Below the pieces are notes generated by a model. It was not told the DNA's origin. It did no database searches and saw only the letters and a list, made by a program, of their open reading frames with translations. The translations under genes were made by a program, and so were the position numbers. From Polytrichum commune (taxonomy: Eukaryota; Streptophyta; Polytrichopsida; Polytrichales; Polytrichaceae), in assembly GCA_950295325.1 (NCBI GenBank), contig OX485805.1:52414758-52478757 (forward strand): a DNA stretch of 64,000 nucleotides, read 5' to 3'. This document shows, piece by piece, positions 1 to 9,502 of the stretch; position 1 is the first letter of the stretch; every line of letters begins with the position of its first letter.

Positions 1-1032
1 ATAAACCAATATAAACAATTATTCGTTCAAACGTCCACACCAACTCTAATGATGCACAAAAAATTACCGAACCGGGAAAGTGTTGCATGTAATACAACCA
101 ACTCCCAACCAAATCTACAGTCGAATTAAAATAAAACTTTGTTGCATGAAATTTTAGGGGAAAAAACAAACAAAACATCTCTAAAATATCATCAAATGAA
201 GATTTATTTATTTGTACATGAGTTCAAACTCTCCAACCAATTCTGGAGAAACCCTGGAATAATAGACACCCATATTACACAAACCCTAAAACTAAGATAC
301 ACCCAATACATGGGTAACCACCGTAAACATATATTTTGGCCCAATATATACCCAAACCCGAACTGTACATTATGCCCCAATAATGCCCTAGATACATGGC
401 CACCACTACCCTCCACATGCTCAAACCCGCACCTAAAGGGATTGTGTATAGCACGACACAATAAAGCAGTACATCAAATAATACACACATTACAATCAAG
501 TAGACATACAAGATATTACACCCTTATAAATGCATGTAACCAAAATCTTAGGCCGCAAGATAACACCGTCCCAACGTGGCCACTTCAATGCTCATGTCAC
601 ACCACACCATGCACATGTCTAGCGAGACTCATGCCAGACATACTATGTGTGCTAGGTGCCCCCTCTGAAAGCCAACCCCCTCTAACACCAACCCAACCAA
701 ACGTTAAACAATTTATTGAATTCACATACTGTCACGGTAGATTCCCAAATACCGCACAAAAGGAAAAAAAACAAAGAAGTACAACCCACTCATCCAAACA
801 CTCAGAACAACTGGGTGGAAAGTCAACCCCCTCATCACTATCATAGCAAGAGTGAGAGGAGCTAGCGATCCATGAACAACCAATTAAAGAACTAGAAAAC
901 CTCAAAATATCCAAAAAAGAAATCAAAATACTTATGAAGCAACTACACCAAATAGCCATTAAATACCTAACATACTTGATACTAAACAAAAGAAAACTAG
1001 ACAATAAACAACCCCTTGTCGATCCCCCCTAG
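1..1032 (+). mobile_element. 3' end of a LINE (non-LTR retrotransposon), decayed
   Basis: The frame beginning at base 1 reads as the C-terminal part of a LINE ORF2. It shows the zinc-knuckle region typical of the end of plant LINE reverse transcriptases (CTLCPNNALDTW, then STCSNPHLKG and IARHNKAVHQI). A Cys-rich stretch CSCHTTPCTC follows, then MPDILCV near 631-651 and FIEFTYC near 712-732. A Lys-rich helical tail ends in QPLVDPP and a stop at 1030-1032. In-frame stops near 130, at 844-846 and at 853-855 show the copy is dead. The PD...E/T pattern after the zinc region resembles a PD-(D/E)XK restriction-like endonuclease; that part is inference. The 5' portion lies outside the window. Confidence 0.75.
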
Positions 1033-1799
1033 AGGCTAGGAACTGAACCGTTGGGTAAACTAATGGAGCCCACCTCCTGAGAGGGAGGAAGTACCCCTAT
1101 AGTGACGCTTGGTCAAACATGATCATGGTAGAGTAGAACGGGCTCCCATTCATGTTAGGGTAAAAGAAACCTCGACGTTGCTTTTTATTTTATTTTTATT
1201 TTATGAGTGCAAACAATCCAAACCTGAAGGGGATCAAATGAAAAAAATACTTAGGGTTGGTTCACATGGGGTCCCAAGTCCCATCGTGGTTAGCAAGTCC
1301 CAACTTTTGAGCCTCAAGAATCCTTGATGTATGATTTATATCCTTTAAAGTAAAATCTCGATTATTGTATGCAACAAATTCTTTGGACATGTGGCGAGTT
1401 GGGTCTAGATTAGCTTTTTGGTTGTGTGTATTATTTCATTATTATTATCCACATTATATTTTTCTCGTGTATGTATTATTCGTTTTATCTATGTAAACTC
1501 AAGTTGTGTGTAGCTTTTGACACATTATTAAAATGTGGTTAATTATCATTAAAGTTGGATCTTGATTATAAATGCAAAAATATTTGTGGGATTGGTGTTG
1601 AGAGTTGGGTCTAGACCAGTTTTTGGCTCCACCCAACTCTCAACACAAGTCCTTCGCCTCACCTCACCTTTAAGACGTGTTGCCATGTCACACTGAGGAC
1701 CATGTGTGAAGTGGTAACTCCCAACTTCCATGCTCTCCACCAGCTGAGATTGCATGGACTGACCTCAAGTGAACTAAGGCTTAGGACTTGGAACTCGTG
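1033..1799. other. Intergenic, nothing recognised
   Basis: AT-rich sequence after the LINE stop. The first ~100 bases may be the LINE 3' UTR. Only short open frames with no familiar motif are present. Confidence 0.5.
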
Positions 1800-2445
1800 T
1801 GAATCAACCCAGAGAACGTTGTCACGTCACTCTTCTTTGTCCACGAGGTTTTCCCAAGGACAACAAACAAATGCAAATATGTTAATCCACAAGTCTAAAC
1901 CAATGAATGGGGAGAACCGATCGCTAGTTCTACACGAACTGGTTGAGTTTGAGAAATAAACGGTTGACATTTGAGACTTCAGAATAATCACTGATCATTT
2001 TTAGAGGAATTTAGAGAATACACCTCAATTTAATCAAAGAATAACCGAAAGATGTCAACATGTAACCGGTTGGACTTGGAAACACGAGGATGTTGACTGT
2101 TTTATGCCCAAAACTCTCCCCGGACACTGGTCCAACCTCTGTTTGTTAGGCCTTTGTCTCCCTCTGACCAAGGGTTTTAGCATGCCAGGGTTTTAGCCCA
2201 TTTGTGGCGAGGCCTTACTCGACTCCCAAAAAATTCATCATGTAGGAAGTGAGAATTGTATCATTCAGTTTTCAGCTGAATCCCTGCTTTAAAATGTCCG
2301 GAGCTTGACCTCACATGGATCCAACCCATGCACTAAACCCTAAACTACTTACAGCACTTTGCATAAAAAATTTGCTATGGGGAGGAAGTGTTTGAAGGTT
2401 TATGGAGATGAAGGCGGTGGTGAGATTTCTGTAACACTTTAATGA
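1800..2445 (+). pseudogene. Decayed tandem copy of the ERG promoter and first codons
   Basis: Segments 1812-1875 and 2105-2445 match 3020-3080 and 3085-3500, the region just upstream of and including the ERG start, in the same order. Shared blocks include TTAGGCCTT-GTCTC, AAGGGTTTTAGCA, TTCAGCTGAAT-CCTGCTT, AATGTCC-GGAG, CTCACATGGATCCA and GAAGGTTT followed by the start-codon region. Many differences are C-to-T or G-to-A at CpG sites of the parent, as expected of a methylated silent copy. A repeat of about 170 bp (1945-2120) interrupts it, and another repeat begins where the similarity ends. It is too short and mutated to code for anything. Confidence 0.7.
1945..2120 (+). repeat. Dispersed repeat J, copy 1
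   Basis: Matches 60328-60485 in the same orientation, sharing GAGTTTGAGAAATAA-CGGTT, TAGAGGAATTTA and CAACCGGTTGGACT-GGAAACAC. It lies inside the decayed ERG promoter copy and is absent from the functional promoter at 3.0-3.4 kb, so it probably inserted after the duplication. Confidence 0.6.
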
Positions 2446-2665
2446 AACAAAATGAAATGAAACGATATGGATTTTAAGGTCCGGGAAGTCAAAAGGCTTA
2501 TGGGATATCACATTGGGTGTCAAACATGTTAATTCTTAGAGTAGCATAGTGCAATAACCCCTGCAAGATAGAAGCTAATACCAACTTGACCGTCCAATTG
2601 AAAGAAAGACTTGAGATTCCCTAGTACTACACTCTTAAATAGTGAAGGGGGACTCATCTCCAAAA
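2446..2665 (+). repeat. Dispersed repeat K, copy 1
   Basis: The reverse complement of 43025-43262 matches this stretch: AATGAAATGAAA, AAGTCCGGGAGTCAAA, AGAGTGGC/AGAGTAGC-AGTGCAATA, CCAACTTGA, GAAAGACTTGAG. It starts where the decayed ERG copy ends. Its class is unknown; no coding remnant or terminal repeat was seen. Confidence 0.55.
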
Positions 2666-2854
2666 AATTGTAGAGGGGCACTTTAAGAGAAAGTGTATTT
2701 ATCCTAGTGTATTATCTTTGGTCCAATTTTTTTTCCCCTTAACCAATAGGATCTCTCGATTTGGGAGGTTCTTTAGACTAGAGCCTTAAGTTAGTAACTT
2801 GAGAATGAGCAACCTACATGAAAACTAACCTTAAGTTCATCATTCTAGACTGAA

Positions 2855-2965
2855 TCTGCACTTAGTTAGGGCATCCCATAGTTATATTCCCAAGACCCAT
2901 ATGCGTTAATCTGTACTTAGTTGGAGCATCCCATGGTTATATTCCCGGGACCCATACTGCTTAAG
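2855..2965. repeat. Two-unit tandem repeat (~55 bp)
   Basis: Two adjacent units each read CTG-ACTTAGTT, GCATCCCAT, GTTATATTCCC, ACCCATA. They lie between the decayed ERG promoter copy and the functional one. Confidence 0.6.
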
Positions 2966-3125
2966 AATGTTATGGGACTTTTAGTGCAAACAATAGAACG
3001 AAAAAGACTCATTCGAACTAGACAACGTTGACGTGTCACTCTGCGTCCAGGAGACTTCCAGGGCCAACGAGCGAAGACGATTCGTCGAGCCGGACCACGA
3101 CCGTTCGTTAGGCCTTCGTCTCTCT

Positions 3126-3245
3126 CCGCTCAAGGGTTTTAGCACACCAGGGTTTCAGAATAACAGGATTTTAGCACACCAGGGTTTTAGAATAACAGGA
3201 TTTTAGCATACCAGGGTTTCAGAACACCAAGGTTTTAGCACGTTG
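3126..3245 (+). promoter_or_regulatory. Iterated telobox-like motifs in the ERG promoter
   Basis: At least five head-to-tail repeats of a CACCAGGGTTTTAG / AATAACAGGATTTTAG unit lie about 225-340 bp before the ERG start. AGGGTTTTAG resembles the plant telobox (AAACCCTAA on the other strand), common in promoters of ribosome-biogenesis genes, which would fit ERG. The repeats are seen directly; the regulatory role is inference. Confidence 0.4.
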
Positions 3246-3467
3246 TGGCGTCTGGAGACGCCCTCGCTACACTACGAATTCATCGATTCTCTGGAATTGC
3301 ATCGCTTCAGCTGAATTCCTGCTTCGAAATGTCCAGGAGTTGGCCTCACATGGATCCAGCACACACGCATGTCTGTAAACTTACACCTCTGAGCACCAAA
3401 AGCTGGTCCGGGGAGGTTAAGATCGTTTGTTGAAGCATTGGGGGAAAGCATTTGAAGGTTTGCCGAG

Positions 3468-6400
3468 ATGCAGGCAGTTGTAAGATTGCTGCGGCAGTCG
3501 AGGCCCTCGCTGTTTCAATCCCCGTGGTCTCCAGCTCCGTCAGAGAGAGCCTTCTGGTTTAGCGCTCACCATTTTTATACGTCGAGGAGTGGTGGTACCA
3601 GCAGCGGTAGCGATGAGGAAGGCGCCTTCGTTACCTCTTCGAGCTCCTCAGATGACGATGAGCCTGGGCCGTCGGGGTACGAAGGGGATTCCGAACGGGA
3701 GCGGCGGGCTAAGAATGCAGCCGCTGAATTGCAGGCCATGTCGTTATTGAGAGCCGCCCTTGATGAGGCGGACGAAGAGGGCGAGGGCATTGGAGAAGAG
3801 GATCGGGTCCCTGTGAGAGAGGAGGATCAAATGTCGCTGCGTGTCGGTGTTGTTGGATCTCCGAACGCGGGGAAATCGAAACTTACAAATCGATTGGTTA
3901 GCATTCACATCATTTCTCACATCTTTGCTTTGATATCTTCTGACTTCTCTCTTCTTTCCCTAATTGGGAGGTCAGTACTCCGCCAATCACATGGTACATA
4001 ACCTCCAGTGCATACAGTAGCCATTCGATGTTGACCTAATTCATTGCTGTCTACCTTGCGTGAGGAGGTAATTACTTCAAAGATTATTTTCTGCTACTGA
4101 TTCGACTATGTGGTGGCGGTTTTGGCTTCAGCTTGGGTTTGTTTCGAGTTGTACGTTGAATCGTCTTAATCTCTGTGCATAAATCTCAGTGGATACATAA
4201 GCCAATCAACTGTGATCTAATTCATTACTGTCAGCTTCGCTCGACAGTGTCCTTATTTTCAAGGATTCTATTCTGCTATTGATTCGACTCCCTCAAATCC
4301 CAGGCAGTCGGATGTTTAGGCCTTAAATCTCATTCGTTCTATTTCATGTACAATTGTGATGCCAGCTTTTGCTCCAGTTTGGGTTGTTGTTTTCATTTGT
4401 TTATTGGATTCCCAATCGATGTGCACAAACCTCAGTGCACACATTGGTCATTCAATGCTGACATAATTGATCGGTGTCTACTTTGCTTGTGTGGTAATTA
4501 CTTTCAAGGGTTCTGTTCTGCTACCAAATAAACTGTGCAAAAATCCCAGGCGATCGGAGTTTTAGGGTTTGGCTATAATATCTCATTCGTTCTATTTCAC
4601 GTACAACTGTGGTGCTGGTCATTGTGATCCAGCTTGGTATTGTTTTTCAGTTGTTTAGTGGATCATTTCCCTTTCTATGCATACATTAGCAATTCAATGC
4701 TGACTTACTTTATTAGTGTCAGCTTTGCTCGATGGTGAAACTACTGTCAAGGGTTCTATTCTTACTGATTCGACCATGCACAATCTCAGGCAGTTGGAGG
4801 TTAGGGTTTAGGGCATAAGTTCTTATTTAATTTATCTAGTGTATAAATGTGGTTTTTTTTTTGGCTTCAGCTTGGGTTTGTTTCCATCATCTCAATCTCT
4901 GTGCATAAACCTCAGTGCATATGATAGCCATTAACTTTGACCTAAATCATTAGTGTTGACTTTGCTAGAGGGTAAAACTACTTTCAAGGATGGAATTTTG
5001 CTACCAATTTGACTCTGCAAAATCTTAGGCAGTTGGAGGTTTGAATGGAGGCCTTAAAACCTTATATGTTCTATTTCATGCACGAATATGGTGTTTGTTG
5101 TTTCCGCTTGGGTTTGTTTCCAGCTGTTTCTAGGATCATCTCAATCCCTGGTTTGCAAAAATGCAAACAATTCACACCTGAACTCTTGGAACTGAATTCC
5201 CCTATTAAATTCTACAACACTCTGTTTCTCCTGGGTCATCACCAAGGCACTGAGTCTGTGATGAACAGGGTTCAGGGTTTAGGGTTTAGGTCTGGCCAAT
5301 CTTAGACCATGGGTTCCCACTTATGTCCTAGTTATGGATGTCTTAGTACAAATGCTATACAAAAATTTGTTTGAATCTTTTTTCTACCTCTGGAGATGTA
5401 GTAGCAATTGAAGTCTAAGAGTCTATCATTTGGCTACTCTTCTGCTCTAGTAAAAAGTGAAGCTCTTCAGTTGAAACCCTAAGCTTCTTATCAAGGAAGA
5501 GAACAAGGCTTTTATTTTTCTTGAAAACCCAGGTATTGTTCTCCTGCAGGTTGGGTCAAAAATTTCGGCTGTTTCTAGAAAGACAAATACCACTCACAAG
5601 GAACACATGGGTATCCTCACCAAAGGCAACAAGCAGCTAGTAAGTTTCCTCAAATTTTGAGAGTCATTCTCCTTGTTCCAGGTCGTGAGTTGCCACATAT
5701 CTGTTTATCATGTGATTTCATGAGAAGTAAAAACATTGTAGCCTGAACATCAAGAACATTTTGAGATGAATTTGTTCTTATTTTTGTGCAAGTAATAACA
5801 CAGACATTGTCACCTTGGATGCTATGGTAGATTTTTTTTGATACTCCAGGTTTAACAGTGGACATCAGGGGCCACCCCCTGCGAGTTGACAACCGCAGCC
5901 GAGTGCGCAGTGCGTGGCAGACAGCTGAGCTTTGTGAGGTTCTGATTGTGCTTGTTGATGCACAACGCCAAATTGAAAGGTTGATGCGAGGTTCTCAGGC
6001 TGGATTCTGTGATATGTTGTGCCATGGTCATTAAAACCAACTCCATTAAGATTTGTATTCTCTGTCTTACAGGTGGTCTTTTATCTCACATTTGATCTAT
6101 CAAAGATGGGTTCATGTTGTTGTCTATTTCTATAGTGGCTAGCATATAGACCTCTATTGTTGGGAGGTAGTTTTCCTAGGTTGTTGTCACTTGCTATTTG
6201 GGCATTCATTACTCTCAAACCCCGTTATTGACCTTATTGTTACCTTATTGTTTACAGACCTGATAAGCGAGTAGCTCGCTTGGTTGAAAAGCTTGGGAAC
6301 GAGGAGACAGTTTCACAAAAGAAAGTTTTGTGTCTGAATAAGGTATGTGTCTCTTGTTGGTTTGGAAATGAAAGCATATATTACCATCCTGGCTGTTTGG

Positions 6401-8049
6401 AAGCTTGTAAAAGTCATCAATTATCACCAAGCTCTGTTTGCTGGCAGCCAAGCTTATGCACTTAAAAAATTCAAAATTTATGTAGGTGGATGTGGTGACA
6501 CCCAAGCGGTTGCTGCTACCTTTGGCTGAACAGTATGGAAACCTGCCAGCCTTTGACAGGTTAGTTACTTTTTACAGTGATTGAAACAGGTTCCTCCTTG
6601 TCCTTCACCCTTAACGAATGCAACTTAATTATTAGTTACATATTACTTACATACATATTTTGCAGGGACTAATTTTGTAAGGTGGTCGTCTCAGAAAATG
6701 AGGTGATTTGTGTTGAATCAATATTTAATTGATAAATTCCCTTCACTGTCAAGTAATATCACTATGGTTTGAGGTTATTTGAAATGGTGGACAAATAATG
6801 AGGAGGCAAATATTTTATCATGACTTCTTTTCCTTCCCTTTTCTGATCCAACAATCCTTACTACGTGCACAGTACTTTCATGACCTCAGCGTTGACTGGA
6901 GATGGTGTAGATGAACTGGAGGAGTATTTACTGGATCAGGTAATTTCTATCAAGGGTGCACCTCATTTAATCTGATGAGTAATCCTTGGCTCACCTTTTT
7001 TGAGGATTGTTACATTTCCTGATGGAATGCTGATGTTCTGGTTCTGGGTGGTGTCTCTAGGCTGTCTTAAGACCCTGGGAAGAAGAAGCTGATTCTATCC
7101 CACAGCGGATAGCCAAGGCTACAGCACTTGAGATTGTTCGTCAACACATATTTGATTGCTTGCATAAGGTTCTATTCCTATCCCGAGGTTTACTGTCTTT
7201 GGTTCTTTTTCTGAGCCTTTCCATAAGGAGTTAAATATTTTGTTGTTTTCCTTTGTGCCAGAAGGAAGGGTTGGTTATGCCTCATTGAGCATTTGTGGGT
7301 TGGTCCAAGCTAAAATGATTAGATATTCTTGTTTGGTCCTGGTTTTTGTCACCCTCCGAGTTGCTGGTTCAAATCAAGGTATTGAGATTTTCAACATAAA
7401 ATTTCCTACGGTGTCAAAATTCCTACTGGTTTTAAGTTTTATAAATACAAGTACAAGAACATGTCATGGTCATGTGGGTTGACAGCTCCCAATGTCAAAT
7501 CGACTGGAAATAACAAGAAGTTGATGAAGTGCAGGAGATACCATACAGTATAGAGCAAAGGCATCTATCTTGGAAGTATTTGAAAGATGGTTCCGTCCGA
7601 ATTCAACACCTTTTACTTGTTGAGAAAGAAGGGCACCGCAAGATTTTGATAGGCAAAAATGGCGATGTGATCAGGTTGGACATACCCTTCTAACATGTCT
7701 GTCGGCTCAATTACGTTATTAATGGTTTGTCTAACAAGGAGCACACACATAAAATTCTGGTGTGCTTTTTGTGCTTTCCCACATCTCAGGTTTTCCAGCA
7801 CAGTGTAAGATGTTGGACTTTCTAGTCTATTGTAGAAACTAGAGTTTTATTGAGAATTTTCTAATGCTGCTCTTCAAATGGTGTTTCTGCAGACGCATTG
7901 GTACAGTGGCACGCTTGGAGCTTCAAAAATACTTGAAAAACACTGTTCACTTAGTTCTAGATGTGAAGGTATTAAAGCCAGGGCATACAATCTCCAGCTC
8001 TCTAGAAGAAGTTGGTGGGGATCCTCTGTTTCTACAACAACTAGGGTAG
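3468..8049 (+). CDS. ERG: Era-like GTPase ERG, organellar ribosome assembly
   Basis: Nine exons: 3468-3896, 5550-5639, 5831-5979, 6258-6342, 6486-6559, 6873-6939, 7061-7168, 7535-7674 and 7893-8049. They sum to 1299 nt, 432 aa, with all junctions GT/AG and in phase. Residues 1-45 are Arg/Ser-rich and low in acidic residues, as in a mitochondrial presequence; an acidic linker follows. GTPase motifs: G1 GSPNAGKS 130-137, G2 RKTNTT about 153-158, G3 DTPG 177-180, G4 NKVD 250-253 (split by intron 4) and G5 SAL 281-283. A C-terminal type-2 KH domain has GKNG at 374-377. Era-family proteins bind the 3' end of small-subunit rRNA during 30S-type assembly; plant ERG is the mitochondrial member. A chloroplast Era is less likely given the leader and the closeness to ERG. 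All catalytic motifs are intact. Confidence 0.9.
3985..5170 (+). repeat. Degenerate ~240-bp tandem repeat filling ERG intron 1
   Basis: Five diverged units lie head to tail in intron 1. One landmark (CAGCTTGGGTTTGTTTC and variants) recurs near 4125, 4365, 4625, 4865 and 5100. A second (CTCAGTGCA-ACAT, then CAATGCTGAC-TAATT) recurs near 3995, 4195, 4430, 4670 and 4910. Spacing is 235-260 bp. Each unit also carries CTTTCAAGG-TTCT and a CAGGCAGT-GGAGGTT block. The units make the intron about 1.65 kb, whereas the other ERG introns run from 122 to 366 bp. Confidence 0.75.
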
Positions 8050-9440
8050 CATAAATTAGTGCTAATGTAGGATACATTCCCGACATTTTCAAAGGATGCC
8101 ACTCAGACTTGTAATTGCCAAGGGTCTCACACATTATACTGATATCTCACTGGAGCTTTGAATCTATCTGTGTATGAGCTCATGAATGTTCACATAAGTC
8201 ATATGGGAAGGGTTAAAACATCAGGGTTTTTGATAGTAGTCAGGAGAGGACTATCAAGTGGTTTGTAGTAAATTAGACTTGTCCGCCCTTTGTGAGTAAA
8301 GGTGTTTACACCAGAGTTGGTCTAGTATACAGGTGAATGCATGGTATCAAAGAACCTACGTGTGGGTATCAAAGTTGTAATACCAGTCAAATATTGATAT
8401 TGGGTGGGTATCTCAAGGTGAGAGAATGTTTGCATATTTGAGTTCTTATTTGGGTCAATACCATTCTAAACCAAATTGATATTGGGGCAATTTTGCCTAA
8501 TATGATTTTGCATGGTACAAATGGTATAATCTGATAATGTACATACTTGGATCTGTACACAAACACATTGATTGTATAGAGGTGTGTTACAGCCTTCAGC
8601 TTCAACAATGTGAAGAGGTCTGATATTAGTCTGATTTACTGATTACAAAGATTCTCTTAGGCGAACTCATTGTGGTTTTGTTGTTGACAAAAGCTACGAT
8701 GCAATGACCACCTATCGCAGAGGTGTTTCTTGCTAGCCCTAACTCTGCCCTGATTTTGCCCTAATTTTTAGTATTGTGGTGCTGCTTCCATATTCCCTCC
8801 ACCTGCTTTTCTACCAGAGGTGTGCCTATCCCAACGCAATTCCTTCCCTGCCTTGCCTCCGAGCCTCTCAAACTTTATACTGGCGAAGAGAAAAAACAGC
8901 AACTCATGTTGGAACTATTTTGACCAACCATTATTCTTCAATGTGCACATCAAGTTCTGTGTGTGATAGGTTGCCCAACATACAGACTGGGTAAAGCTCT
9001 TTGAATAACAAAAGAATTGCAGAGTATTTCAGCCATCAAGATAATTAGGGTAGACCTAGACCTTCCTGATTCCGCATGACTTGCTTTGAGTGCAGTTTGT
9101 CCCTATGGCTTCAATCAAAGGCCTTGTTCACATGGCTTTTTCCAATCGCTTATTGTGATGCCAAGAAAAGAGACCTAGTAACTTGTTATTGCGAAAAAGT
9201 TTGTGACGAAATGTTATTATTTTCTTGATCCCAATCCAACTTTGTTGGCGCAACTTTGTATTCATAAATTGTGAACATAAACTCACATTGCAATCACCTG
9301 ACCTAGCCTGTTTTCTCGAGGATTCAAGAACATCAGCGGTGGAGAAAACAAGCTCAACGATGCAGTTGAATGGCTTTCATGCTCATTCAGATCGCCACAG
9401 GAGCCTTCACTTAAATTTCTTCTACCTATGACAACCTCGT
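8050..9440. other. ERG-CCDC40 intergenic region
   Basis: Holds the presumed ERG 3' UTR, one MITE (8311-8545) and the CCDC40 promoter. No other coding sequence was recognised. Confidence 0.5.
8311..8545 (+). mobile_element. MITE family C, copy 1 (truncated)
   Basis: Shares GTTGGTCTAGTATACAGGTG, ATGGTATCAAAGAACC, GTAATACCAGTCAAATATTG and the downstream GGTATCA/TGCATGGTA blocks with copies near 27.2, 31.4, 50.0, 53.8, 55.4 and 61.3 kb. The complete copy at 50001-50354 defines the family. This one lacks the right end. Confidence 0.65.
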
Positions 9441-9448
9441 TATAAGTA
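9441..9448 (+). promoter_or_regulatory. Possible TATA box of CCDC40
   Basis: TATAAGTA lies 62 bp before the chosen ATG at 9503, leaving a 5' UTR of about 30 bases. Placement is plausible; there is no other support. Confidence 0.3.
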
Positions 9449-9502
9449 GAATTGTTGTTTTCTCAACAACATAACTATATGTATTTTTGCAATTGATCAA
9501 CA

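Noticed and set aside
5265-5295. TTTAGGG telomere-like repeats
   Set aside because: Only two or three units; too short for an interstitial telomere array.
7300-7390. GGTTCAAATC resembling a Pol III B box (tRNA-derived SINE)
   Set aside because: No convincing A box upstream and no second copy seen.
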